Positions 1 to 5,618 of a stretch of DNA of 17,261 nucleotides are shown here, in pieces (the stretch's first letter is position 1; every line of letters starts with the position of its first letter). The stretch lies in the NCBI GenBank assembly GCA_035477615.1, contig DATIKJ010000005.1, positions 1 through 17,261 of the forward strand. Direction: 5' to 3'. Under the pieces are notes generated by a model. It saw only the letters and a program-made list of their open reading frames with translations. It was not told the DNA's origin and made no database searches. Source of the DNA: UBA2277 sp035477615. Lineage in GTDB: Bacteria > Patescibacteriota > Microgenomatia > UBA1400 > MFAQ01. The position numbers and the translations under genes were made by a program.

Positions 1-1
1 A

Positions 2-328
2 AGAATCCGAGTTGCTAGTTTTTATGTTGAGAAAGGCAGTCCTGATAATCCAACTTATCAGCTTTATGCCTTGTATCAGCCTCTTGAGACAGTAACAAAT
101 AAGGAGCTAGACAAAATCAAAACTGGAATGGATCCAAATTCTATTAAAGAGGTAACAATAGACGGCATTAAGGGAATTGAGGGAATGGTTAATACCTCGG
201 GACCTAAAGCACACTACACGACTGCGATCATAAAAGAGGGGAAGCTTTTTACAGTTTCAACCTATCCGCCTACGGTTGAGAATAAGGCTCTGACAGATCA
301 AATTCTAGCTACTTTTAAGTTTGAATAA
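2..328 (+). CDS. C-terminal part of a conserved hypothetical protein (5' end outside window)
   Basis: The frame is open from base 2 with no stop before 328, so this is the tail of a gene that begins upstream. The TTG at 71 is an internal codon and not a convincing start. About 108 residues are visible. They are soluble and lysine-rich, with alternating strand-like segments (for example KEVTIDGIKGIEGMV) and an ending of the type TDQILATFKFE. From memory, that ending is common in anchored or lipoprotein-like hypothetical proteins of CPR bacteria with a PsbP-like or DUF fold, but I cannot assign a function. There is no active-site motif. It is followed by 108 bp of AT-rich intergenic DNA (329-436) with no convincing terminator. 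I am confident it is coding, less so of the family. Confidence 0.75.
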   Translation, partial: RIRVASFYVEKGSPDNPTYQLYALYQPLETVTNKELDKIKTGMDPNSIKEVTIDGIKGIEGMVNTSGPKAHYTTAIIKEGKLFTVSTYPPTVENKALTDQILATFKFE

Positions 329-436
329 CTATCTGTGATTCAGTGTTTATCGCTTGTTTTAGAGCTATTTAAACACTTTGTACGATGTGTTATTGCATAC
401 ATTGTTTAAGTTTTGTGGTGATAACATATAGCTAGT

Positions 437-1117
437 ATGAAAATAATAAAAAGCATTCTGCGTTGGTTCTTTGGCGTAATATTTTTCTTCAGTATGTTTG
501 CTTTCGTATCAACTTCTCTTGTTACCGCAATTGCTAGTTTGATTTGTGCCATTTTGTTACTGCCTCCACTAGAAAGAAAGCTGACCTCTTTTCTGCTTAG
601 TAAGGGTGTTAAGCAGGCAGATAAGACGATGTTTAAGGTCACTGTGTTTGCTGTGGCTTTTGTACTTATGATCGCCAGTTCCCCAAAGACTACACCACCA
701 ATCGAAAAGGTAGAGGACAAAACATCTGTTGAATCAACTACTACTCCAACACCAACCACACAGACTGAATCAATGACAGAAAAGCCAACTACTACTCCAA
801 CCGCTACTATCACAACCAAACCAATCACAACTCCCAAGCCAACTGTTTCTGTTACCCCATCACCACAAGCACAGTCAATTTTTCCAGATAGGGCAACGGC
901 ACAGGGTATTGTAAAAGCCGATGCCTCAAAAGAATGGGGAGATGACTACTCAATGGTTAAATACACAATCGACAAACAAATGACTGCTTACGATTGGATT
1001 GTTAAGCAAACGAAATATCCTGAAATAATGGCTAAAGCTTATAGGGAATGGAAGGATGACTACTCAATGGTTAAGTACGAGTACGAAAAACAGGTCAAGG
1101 CGTTTGAGTCTCTCTAG
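437..1117 (+). CDS. Membrane protein with Thr/Pro-rich linker and duplicated C-terminal DDYSMVKY motif
   Basis: 226 residues. Two or three hydrophobic segments (about 8-45 and 68-82) would anchor the protein. A low-complexity Thr/Pro/Ser linker (about 84-145) follows and probably spans the cell wall. The C-terminus holds two copies of one unit 38 residues apart: EW-G-DDYSMVKY-x-DKQ-x-AY and EW-K-DDYSMVKY-x-EKQ-x-AF. The underlying DNA is identical over 20 bases (941-960 and 1055-1074), so the duplication is recent or under strong constraint. The unit resembles short Trp/Tyr-rich helical motifs found at the ends of other bacterial proteins (from memory), and no function is known to me. No Shine-Dalgarno is seen. 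The open frame on the opposite strand here is a shadow of the Thr/Pro repeat. Role unknown; possibly extracytoplasmic binding. Confidence 0.85.
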   Translation: MKIIKSILRWFFGVIFFFSMFAFVSTSLVTAIASLICAILLLPPLERKLTSFLLSKGVKQADKTMFKVTVFAVAFVLMIASSPKTTPPIEKVEDKTSVESTTTPTPTTQTESMTEKPTTTPTATITTKPITTPKPTVSVTPSPQAQSIFPDRATAQGIVKADASKEWGDDYSMVKYTIDKQMTAYDWIVKQTKYPEIMAKAYREWKDDYSMVKYEYEKQVKAFESL

Positions 1118-1209
1118 GTGAAGCAATTTTGCTAATTAATTATGGAAATCATCTACATATCAAGTGATTTGGGAGTGCTGGATTGCAAACACGAAAATAT
1201 TTAAAGTAA

Positions 1210-1767
1210 ATGCAGACTCACAATTTGGAAACGGATTATAGGGAGATTAAGGTTCACCCTCTCTTTGAGCCGATTAAAAAGCTATTTGTATTTGTAATAT
1301 ATGGTAGTGGTTTTTTGATGATGCCAAAATTCCAAAAATCCTTTTTAGCTAAAAATCCTGGGGCACAAAGCATCTTTGACGATTACAACAAAGAGACAAA
1401 CTTAACAGTAAGTGATACGGAGATTAGTATTAATGCTAAAACGTATTTGACACCTACAGGTAGATTGATGGCGATTGCGATTTTTGACTTTTTACAATGT
1501 TCTGAGTTTCAAAGCTATTTAAGTCAAACTGAGATTTATAAGTTCGCAAGACATATTCGAAATGGATCTGCTCACAATAACAAATTCTTCTTTGATAAAA
1601 AAAGCATGAAGGAATTGTCTACGAGCCCAGTTAAATGGGGAGACAAAACAATTGATATTTCATTAATGGGTAAGACAGTGGTCCCTGATTTTATTGGTTC
1701 TTATTCTTTGCTTTGTTTGATGGGAGATATTTCAAAGATGATTGAAGAAAAACAAACTACTAAATAG
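1210..1767 (+). CDS. HEPN-like domain protein (candidate), orphan
   Basis: 185 residues, soluble apart from a hydrophobic patch near 24-38. Near the end of a helix-like stretch (about 84-123) it carries R117-N118-G-S-A-H122. This fits the R-N-x3-H form of the R-x4-6-H signature of HEPN domains, many of which are metal-independent RNases in toxin-antitoxin, abortive-infection and CRISPR effectors. The preceding helices (MAIAIFDFLQCSEF, QTEIYKFARHI) are what a four-helix HEPN bundle would need. There is no MNT nucleotidyltransferase or other obvious antitoxin next door, so a toxin role is not supported; the nearest neighbours are a membrane protein and a GNAT acetyltransferase. The motif is visible; the family call is inference. 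The ATG at 1210 lacks a Shine-Dalgarno. Confidence 0.7.
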   Translation: MQTHNLETDYREIKVHPLFEPIKKLFVFVIYGSGFLMMPKFQKSFLAKNPGAQSIFDDYNKETNLTVSDTEISINAKTYLTPTGRLMAIAIFDFLQCSEFQSYLSQTEIYKFARHIRNGSAHNNKFFFDKKSMKELSTSPVKWGDKTIDISLMGKTVVPDFIGSYSLLCLMGDISKMIEEKQTTK

Positions 1768-1876
1768 CAGGTACTTTAGCCAGTATTTCAATTTGTTTTA
1801 CTTTTTCAATCTCTTCACGGATTTGAGCTACCAGCCTGAAATCTGAAAATGCATTGGTAATTGAAGTCAAATACAT
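1760..1876 (-). CDS. Possible 38-residue small protein or gene remnant
   Basis: On the minus strand an ATG at 1876 opens a 38-codon frame ending in TAG at 1760-1762, overlapping the 3' end of the HEPN-like gene by 8 bp. The product (MYLTSITNAFSDFRLVAQIR, then REEIEK and KQIEILAK) looks like normal helical protein sequence, not the biased product of a shadow frame, and it occupies most of an otherwise empty 180-bp gap. It could be a small protein or the surviving C-terminus of a decayed gene. A stop lies 10 codons upstream in frame, so there is no longer frame. Low confidence. Confidence 0.25.
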   Translation of the reverse strand: MYLTSITNAFSDFRLVAQIREEIEKVKQIEILAKVPAI

Positions 1877-1935
1877 GGTTATATTAGAGTTACGATTCTC
1901 GAGCTAGTTGGCTAGAGTTGTATAGACGAGAGATA

Positions 1936-1941
1936 TAGAAT
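1936..1941 (+). promoter_or_regulatory. -10 box TAGAAT of a predicted leaderless promoter
   Basis: TAGAAT (5/6 to TATAAT) ends exactly 6 nt before the ATG at 1948. Initiation 7 nt after the box would place the transcript start on the A of the ATG. There is no Shine-Dalgarno and no convincing -35. Confidence 0.45.
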
Positions 1942-1947
1942 AAGTAT

Positions 1948-2424
1948 ATGGAATTAGTTATTAGACCAGTAGAATTATCTGACTCGGTTGATATAGGTAA
2001 ATATTTATTTACAAAGTCAGATGAAATTGAGATAAGAGAAGGTTTAAAAATAGATATTGAAAAGGCAAAGAGGGGTGAATTGTTAAGAATAGTTGCTTGT
2101 ATAGATGGAAAGGTGATTGGACAATGTGATTTTAGAAAACCTCCATCTCCCTTAAAACAGCATATTGTAGAGGTTACAGGATTAGTTGTGAATGAAAATT
2201 TCCAAGGTCAAAGAATTAGCTCTGGTTTGCTGGATTATGGAGCTAATTGGGCAAGGAAAAATAATATTGAGATAATGACCACTTCAGTTAGAAAGGGAAC
2301 TAAAGCCGAAAACATCTATCTCCATAAAGGGTTTAATTTTTATGGGGAGTTAAAAAATGGAATCATTGATCCGTGGAAAGAAAATAAAATCTATGACGAG
2401 GCGTTTCTTTTTAAAAAATTGTAA
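1948..2424 (+). CDS. GNAT-family N-acetyltransferase
   Basis: 158 residues, the usual length for a single GNAT domain, which transfers an acetyl group from acetyl-CoA to an amine. Order of elements: N-terminal beta1 (MELVIRPVEL), a central strand pair (LRIVACIDGKVIGQCDF), motif A strand and loop (VTGLVVNENFQGQRISSGLL, about 77-95), and motif B (AENIYLHKGFNFYGE, about 120-134), whose YxxxGF pattern is typical. The acetyl-CoA pyrophosphate loop normally reads Q/R-x-x-G-x-G/A. Here it is Q86-G-Q-R89-I-S91, so both later positions deviate. The enzyme may still bind CoA through backbone amides, or may have changed activity. Substrate unknown. The repeat element at 2451 starts 27 bp after its stop. 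Confidence 0.88.
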   Translation: MELVIRPVELSDSVDIGKYLFTKSDEIEIREGLKIDIEKAKRGELLRIVACIDGKVIGQCDFRKPPSPLKQHIVEVTGLVVNENFQGQRISSGLLDYGANWARKNNIEIMTTSVRKGTKAENIYLHKGFNFYGELKNGIIDPWKENKIYDEAFLFKKL

Positions 2425-2450
2425 ATTCCAAGAGATTACGTTTCTCAAAT

Positions 2451-2497
2451 AGTTCGAAAATTGACCCCCGCCAAAGGCGGGCAGGCAGCCGGCGAGC
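2451..2497. repeat. Interspersed intergenic repeat, copy 1, interrupted by a GC-rich hairpin
   Basis: It shares AGTTCGAAAATTGACCC (2451-2467) and AGCCGGCGAGC (2487-2497) with the copies at 3251 and 4851. Between these halves lie 19 extra bases (2468-2486) absent from the other copies. With the preceding C these contain the inverted repeat CCCGCC-AAA-GGCGGG (2467-2481). The GC content is far above that of the surroundings. It lies 27 bp downstream of the GNAT stop codon. Confidence 0.75.
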
Positions 2498-2526
2498 TAA
2501 GTTTATCTTAATCTAGTCCAGTTTTC

Positions 2527-2557
2527 TTGTCACAAAGGTCAGCTTTGTGTATATCAT
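2527..2557 (+). promoter_or_regulatory. Putative promoter with a 7-bp inverted repeat
   Basis: A -10-like TATCAT (2552-2557) ends exactly 6 nt before the ATG at 2564, predicting a leaderless transcript. A weak TTGTCA (2527-2532) lies 19 bp upstream of it. Between them is a perfect inverted repeat CACAAAG-GTCAG-CTTTGTG (2531-2549), well placed to be an operator. Confidence 0.4.
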
Positions 2558-2563
2558 TTAAAT

Positions 2564-2839
2564 ATGAATGATTCTTATGATCGACAAAAAAATGATAAAA
2601 GTATAAACAACAGCATGACCGAAAATTTTGAGATTGAAAGAAAGAATTTTTTTTGGAAATTTTCTCAAAAAGTGAGAAATAGGATGTTTGATGAAAAATG
2701 TATTGATTTGGAGAGAATAAAAAAGTCCAATCTCACTGCTAATAAGAATCTTGAAGAGGAAGCAGCTCGTATCGAGCGTGACATTCAAATTTTGCGAGAA
2801 ATTAGATTAGATGAACAATCTTCAAGATGGAACGACTGA
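2564..2839 (+). CDS. Small charged, probably coiled-coil hypothetical protein
   Basis: 91 residues, strongly charged and without membrane segments. The C-terminal half (about 50-84) has the heptad-like spacing of a helix or coiled coil (DLERIKKSNLTANKNLEEEA, then RIERDIQILREIRLDEQ). The N-terminal half is Asn/Lys/Asp-rich with an FFWKF patch at about 29-33. I do not recognise the family and see no catalytic motif. The start is supported by the -10-like TATCAT 6 nt upstream. It may bind nucleic acid or a protein partner, but nothing here proves that. Confidence 0.6.
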   Translation: MNDSYDRQKNDKSINNSMTENFEIERKNFFWKFSQKVRNRMFDEKCIDLERIKKSNLTANKNLEEEAARIERDIQILREIRLDEQSSRWND

Positions 2840-2922
2840 ACCGAATATCTTTAAGTTGTAAAAGTCAATTGCGGTATCCTAAAGTAATAGTTGTCGTATC
2901 TAATCAAATAATTTTTATGTTT

Positions 2923-3219
2923 TTATTGTCCTGTGTTAATTGGCCAATGGAAAGCTATGCCAATAAGTAATAGTAACAGTACAATTATTTTTGAAACTAA
3001 ACTCCACCCTCTAATATTGTTCGTGAATACTTGCTTTCGAAGTAAAATAGCAATCACAATGGGAAGAACTATAAATGAAAAACCACTTGGAATTGGATTC
3101 CCTATGTAAGCAATTGTTGCTTCACTTCGATCAAGGGTGTAATAAGTATAAAGGAACCAAAGAAACAAAGAACTTGCCCATAAAATTATTGTTTTTATGA
3201 CTTTTAGTCCTGTTTTCAT
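2923..3219 (-). CDS. Small three-span membrane protein, unknown function
   Basis: 98 residues with three hydrophobic helices (about 8-27, 47-63 and 75-91). The second and third are separated by a basic cytoplasmic-looking loop (LLRKQVFTNNIRGWSLVSK). The ATG at 3219 is preceded by TATAAT ending exactly 6 nt upstream and has no Shine-Dalgarno. It is divergent from the zinc-ribbon gene at 3316, and repeat copy 2 lies between the two. I see no family signature; it resembles the small integral membrane proteins common in reduced-genome bacteria. Confidence 0.65.
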   Translation of the reverse strand: MKTGLKVIKTIILWASSLFLWFLYTYYTLDRSEATIAYIGNPIPSGFSFIVLPIVIAILLRKQVFTNNIRGWSLVSKIIVLLLLLIGIAFHWPINTGQ

Positions 3220-3225
3220 ATATCC

Positions 3226-3231
3226 ATTATA
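3226..3231 (-). promoter_or_regulatory. -10 box TATAAT (minus strand), leaderless
   Basis: A perfect TATAAT on the minus strand ends 6 nt before the ATG at 3219. No good -35 is present. The upstream promoter region runs into repeat copy 2. Confidence 0.55.
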
Positions 3232-3250
3232 CTAAATTCCATTTGAACAT

Positions 3251-3277
3251 GTTCGAAAATCGACCCAGCTGGCGAGC
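3251..3277. repeat. Interspersed intergenic repeat, copy 2
   Basis: GTTCGAAAATCGACCC plus AGCTGGCGAGC, uninterrupted. It contains the palindromes TTCGAA and CCAGCTGG. It lies between two divergent genes, close upstream of both predicted promoters. Confidence 0.75.
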
Positions 3278-3303
3278 ATGAAAAGACTAGATTACACTAT
3301 TGA

Positions 3304-3309
3304 TACAAT
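3304..3309 (+). promoter_or_regulatory. -10 box TACAAT, leaderless GTG start
   Basis: TACAAT (5/6) ends 6 nt before the GTG at 3316. No Shine-Dalgarno precedes that GTG, which supports it as a leaderless start. Confidence 0.45.
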
Positions 3310-3315
3310 AGAATT

Positions 3316-3579
3316 GTGGCATATAAATTTTGTCAGAGCTGTAGTTTTCCTTTGAATCAGGATAAAAATGGTGGAGGTACAGAAAAAGATGGATCTGTAA
3401 ATCCAAAATACTGTTCTATGTGTTATCAAAAAGGTGAGTTTATATCCCCAAAAGAGATTGATACTCCACAAAAAATGCAGGAGTTTTGTGTCAGTGAAAT
3501 GAAGAAATCTGGGATTAATGGGATTTTGGCCTGGTTGGCTACTCGTAGTATTCCAAAATTAGAAAGGTGGAAAAAATAA
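3316..3579 (+). CDS. Zinc-ribbon domain protein (Zn_ribbon_2 type)
   Basis: 87 residues. Four cysteines in two CxxC knuckles (C6-x2-C9 and C33-x2-C36) frame a GGTEKDG loop and are followed by YQKGEF. I recognise this arrangement as the small 'putative zinc ribbon' family (FCQSC-x-PL ... GT-x-DG ... YC-x2-CYQ-G-F). The C-terminus is a basic amphipathic helix (SGINGILAWLATRSIPKLERWKK). It probably binds one zinc ion structurally; the biological role of the family is not known. The start is a GTG placed 6 nt after TACAAT. The rhodanese gene begins one base after its stop, so the two are almost certainly one transcript. Confidence 0.85.
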   Translation: MAYKFCQSCSFPLNQDKNGGGTEKDGSVNPKYCSMCYQKGEFISPKEIDTPQKMQEFCVSEMKKSGINGILAWLATRSIPKLERWKK

Positions 3580-3580
3580 T

Positions 3581-4027
3581 ATGAAAAATAAAATTTTCGT
3601 AGGAATTGCGTTATCAATAGTAGTATTGCTGGGCGCCCTTTATTACGTGAGTACTAATAAAACTCAGATTGAAGGGGAGAAACAAATAGTGATGGAGAAA
3701 AATGAACAAAAATCATATATGGATATTGAACCAAAAGAGGCATATGAGTTAATTCAAAATACTCCTAATTTAGTAATTATTGATGTTTCTCCAAAGTATA
3801 AAGAAGGACATATACCAGGAGCAATTAATTATTATCTCGGAGATGGTAGTTTGGCAAAAGCAGTTCCAACTCTTGATAAGAATTTAAAATATTTGGTTTA
3901 TTGTCATGTTGATAGCATATCGATTGCTGGGGCTCAAATGCTTGTTGATGCAGGGATTAGTGATGTGTACAGACTTAAAGGAAATTACTCTGCTTGGGTA
4001 GAAGCAGGATATCCTGTTGATAAGTAA
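3581..4027 (+). CDS. Membrane-anchored rhodanese-like domain protein
   Basis: 148 residues. A single N-terminal membrane segment (about 4-22) is followed by one rhodanese domain (about 46-146), predicted to lie outside the cytoplasm. Family landmarks are IIDVS (D68), the GHIPGAINY loop (77-84), the active-site cysteine C108 in VYCHVDSIS, and the C-terminal RLKGNYSAWVEAGYPV block. The usual arginine after the Asp is serine here (S70), and the active-site loop is C-H-V-D-S-I-S. The cysteine is kept, so it may carry sulfur as a persulfide or act in thiol chemistry. It follows the zinc-ribbon gene directly, with an AAAGGTGG stretch about 10 nt before the ATG. The pairing suggests a redox or sulfur role (inference). 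Confidence 0.9.
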   Translation: MKNKIFVGIALSIVVLLGALYYVSTNKTQIEGEKQIVMEKNEQKSYMDIEPKEAYELIQNTPNLVIIDVSPKYKEGHIPGAINYYLGDGSLAKAVPTLDKNLKYLVYCHVDSISIAGAQMLVDAGISDVYRLKGNYSAWVEAGYPVDK

Positions 4028-4091
4028 ATAACTATGGAGGCCATGAGGTTAATAATAACGACTAGGGTGAAAATTGGTGAGATTTAAATTT

Positions 4092-4835
4092 ATGAAGAAG
4101 GGATTAATATCCATATTACTAGTATCGTTGTTGTTTTTGACTGGAAGTGCTTTGATGAAAAAAGAAGGTTTTATAAATTTTGAGAGAAACCCATCGGCAC
4201 CTATTTCACAAAATAATCCAAGTATTAACGACAACGGCGTGATTGGATATATACCATTTGGTGACTCATACACCATTGGTCTTGGAGTCGTTGAGTCTCA
4301 TCGTTGGCCAAATATTATGGTTGAAAATTTTGCCAAAGAAGGAATAAATATTAGAATTCTCAATAACCCTGCAGTGTCTGGCTATACTGTTAGAGACATG
4401 ATTAATTATGAATTATCGATATTGAAATCAATAAAGCCTGATTTTGTTACGATTTTTATCGGTACAAATGACAGTTTTGCGCAAACAGATGTTGGTATTT
4501 TCGAACACAATTACAAGGAGCTTCTTGATAAAACTCAAAAACTATTACCAAACCCTAAGAGCATTGTGTTGATTACGATCCCAGATTATTCAAAATTTCC
4601 AGCATTAAAAAACAACCAAAATGTGAGCCTTTCAAAATTTATTTCTTCATACAACGAAGTAATTACTAAAGAGTCAATTAAGCGAGGTTTGATATTGGTA
4701 GATATATATCCATTAAGCCAAGAAATGACAGATGAACATGATTTTATATTTGATGGGCTTCATCCTTCTCGAGCGGGATATATGAAATGGGAAAGGGTAA
4801 TTTTCCCGAAAGTTAAAGAGCTATTACTTAGATAA
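4092..4835 (+). CDS. Secreted or anchored SGNH/GDSL-family hydrolase
   Basis: 247 residues. An N-terminal hydrophobic segment (about 5-22) acts as signal or anchor. The SGNH blocks follow in order: block I GDSYTIG (nucleophile S59), block II VSGYTV (oxyanion G97), block III IGTNDS (N126), block V DGLHPSRAGY (D221 and H224). All catalytic residues are present, so it should be an active esterase or lipase-type enzyme (lysophospholipase L1/TesA-like, or a cell-envelope deacetylase), acting outside the membrane. Substrate unknown. I chose the ATG at 4092 because GGTGAG lies about 10 nt upstream and the signal peptide begins there; a TTG 18 bp earlier is open but less likely. Repeat copy 3 begins 15 bp after the stop. 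Confidence 0.92.
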   Translation: MKKGLISILLVSLLFLTGSALMKKEGFINFERNPSAPISQNNPSINDNGVIGYIPFGDSYTIGLGVVESHRWPNIMVENFAKEGINIRILNNPAVSGYTVRDMINYELSILKSIKPDFVTIFIGTNDSFAQTDVGIFEHNYKELLDKTQKLLPNPKSIVLITIPDYSKFPALKNNQNVSLSKFISSYNEVITKESIKRGLILVDIYPLSQEMTDEHDFIFDGLHPSRAGYMKWERVIFPKVKELLLR

Positions 4836-4850
4836 GTATTATTTTTAATA

Positions 4851-4875
4851 GTTCGAAAGTCGACCCAGCTGGCGA
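4851..4875. repeat. Interspersed intergenic repeat, copy 3
   Basis: GTTCGAAAGTCGACCC plus AGCTGGCGA. It differs from copy 2 by one base in the first 25 and then diverges. It contains TTCGAA, GTCGAC and CCAGCTGG palindromes. It lies between the SGNH gene and the promoter of the DUF2178 operon. Confidence 0.75.
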
Positions 4876-4952
4876 TAAGCCAGATAGAATACACAGACAG
4901 TGAAGTTTTTTGAAAGCACGGTATTCTTTGTGGTTGTTTTAGTAAAAGATAC

Positions 4953-4981
4953 TTGACATAATGTAAAGTATTTGATACTAT
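4953..4981 (+). promoter_or_regulatory. Strong promoter with nested inverted repeats, driving the DUF2178-XRE-HEAT operon
   Basis: A perfect -35 TTGACA (4953-4958), 17-bp spacer and -10 TACTAT (4976-4981). The -10 ends 6 nt before an ATG at 4988. Two nested inverted repeats share one arm: TACTT (4950-4954) with AAGTA (4966-4970), and AGTAT-TTG-ATACT (4967-4979). They cover the -35, spacer and -10, as expected for an operator. The XRE protein of the same operon is the obvious candidate binder, giving autoregulation (inference). Confidence 0.7.
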
Positions 4982-4987
4982 ATGTGC

Positions 4988-5410
4988 ATGGATATCAAAA
5001 GATATAAACAAGCAAGGGCTTTGGTGGCCTTATTTGTTGGATCAATTGTCTCGATTTCAGTTAGCTTGAATATGTATCTCTTGGCGGTAGTGGGTGTTGT
5101 CACTGGGATGCTTTTTTTGATGCTGGTACGAGCTAAGACAAAAATAACAATTGATGAAAGGGAACAAGCAATTAGAGAAAAGGCGGCGCAGATGACTTAC
5201 GCTATTTTTGCACCAACTATTGGTATTGGGGCGTTTTTGTTACTTGTTCCTTCTCGAGGAGGACTATCGGTTTTTGCCAAGGGGGATTTTGTTTATTTGG
5301 AGTCTTTGGGAATGATTTTTGCTTATCTGACGCTATTTTTAATAGCGTTGTATGCAATCTCTTATCACTTTCAAAACAAGAGATTGGGAGGGGGAGGAAG
5401 TGAAGAATAA
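4988..5410 (+). CDS. DUF2178-type four-span membrane protein
   Basis: 140 residues from the ATG at 4988. There are four hydrophobic helices, two near the N-terminus (about 12-47) and two after a conserved-looking cytoplasmic linker (ITIDEREQAIREKAAQMTYA, about 55-75). The DERE...REKAA pattern between helices 2 and 3 is the hallmark I associate with DUF2178 membrane proteins, which are often encoded next to a small XRE regulator, as here. Function of the family is unknown. An ATG at 4982 is also in frame, but the -10 at 4976-4981 places the transcript start at about 4988, so the second ATG fits a leaderless mRNA better. The next gene starts inside its last codons. Confidence 0.82.
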   Translation: MDIKRYKQARALVALFVGSIVSISVSLNMYLLAVVGVVTGMLFLMLVRAKTKITIDEREQAIREKAAQMTYAIFAPTIGIGAFLLLVPSRGGLSVFAKGDFVYLESLGMIFAYLTLFLIALYAISYHFQNKRLGGGGSEE

Positions 5411-5618
5411 ACTAAAAGTATACAGAGCTATGCACGACCTGACTCAAGAACAGTTGGCAGATAGATTGGGTGTTTCGAGACAGACGGTAAATGCGATTGA
5501 AAGTAATAAATATCTACCATCTTTAGGTTTGGCTTTTAAAATAGCATCACTTTTTAAAGTGAGTGTTGAAAATTTATTTTCTTATAACGAAAAGGAGGAA
5601 ATACAAGATGAAAATTAG
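5400..5618 (+). CDS. XRE-family (Cro/CI-type) helix-turn-helix regulator
   Basis: 72 residues, essentially one HTH_3 domain. The sequence LTQEQLADRLGVSRQTVNAI contains helix 2-turn-recognition helix, followed by ESNKYLPSLGLAFKIASLF and VSVENLF, the classic minimal XRE layout. The GTG start at 5400 is set by a strong purine-rich Shine-Dalgarno (GGGAGGGGGAGGAA just upstream). It overlaps the membrane-protein gene by 11 bp, so translation is probably coupled. It most likely binds the inverted repeats in the operon's own promoter (inference). XRE proteins of this size beside DUF2178 genes recur in bacteria and archaea. Confidence 0.93.
   Translation: MKNKLKVYRAMHDLTQEQLADRLGVSRQTVNAIESNKYLPSLGLAFKIASLFKVSVENLFSYNEKEEIQDEN

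Noticed and set aside
406..837. 143-codon open frame on the minus strand, Val-rich
   Set aside because: It is the antisense shadow of the Thr/Pro-rich stalk of the plus-strand membrane protein; its composition is a by-product of ACT/ACA/CCA codons.
4034..4087. 17-codon open frame (MEAMRLIITTRVKIGEI) upstream of the SGNH gene
   Set aside because: Very short, no supporting signals beyond a GGAGG-like stretch that is inside it; could occur by chance.
4825..4848. TACTT-AGAT-AAGTA followed by TTATTTTT as a terminator of the SGNH gene
   Set aside because: The stem is only 5 bp and AT-rich and overlaps the stop codon; too weak to call.
2451..4875. The three repeats as integron attC sites
   Set aside because: They lack the GTTRRRY / RYYYAAC core boxes and the long bulged palindrome of attC sites, and there is no integrase gene in the window.
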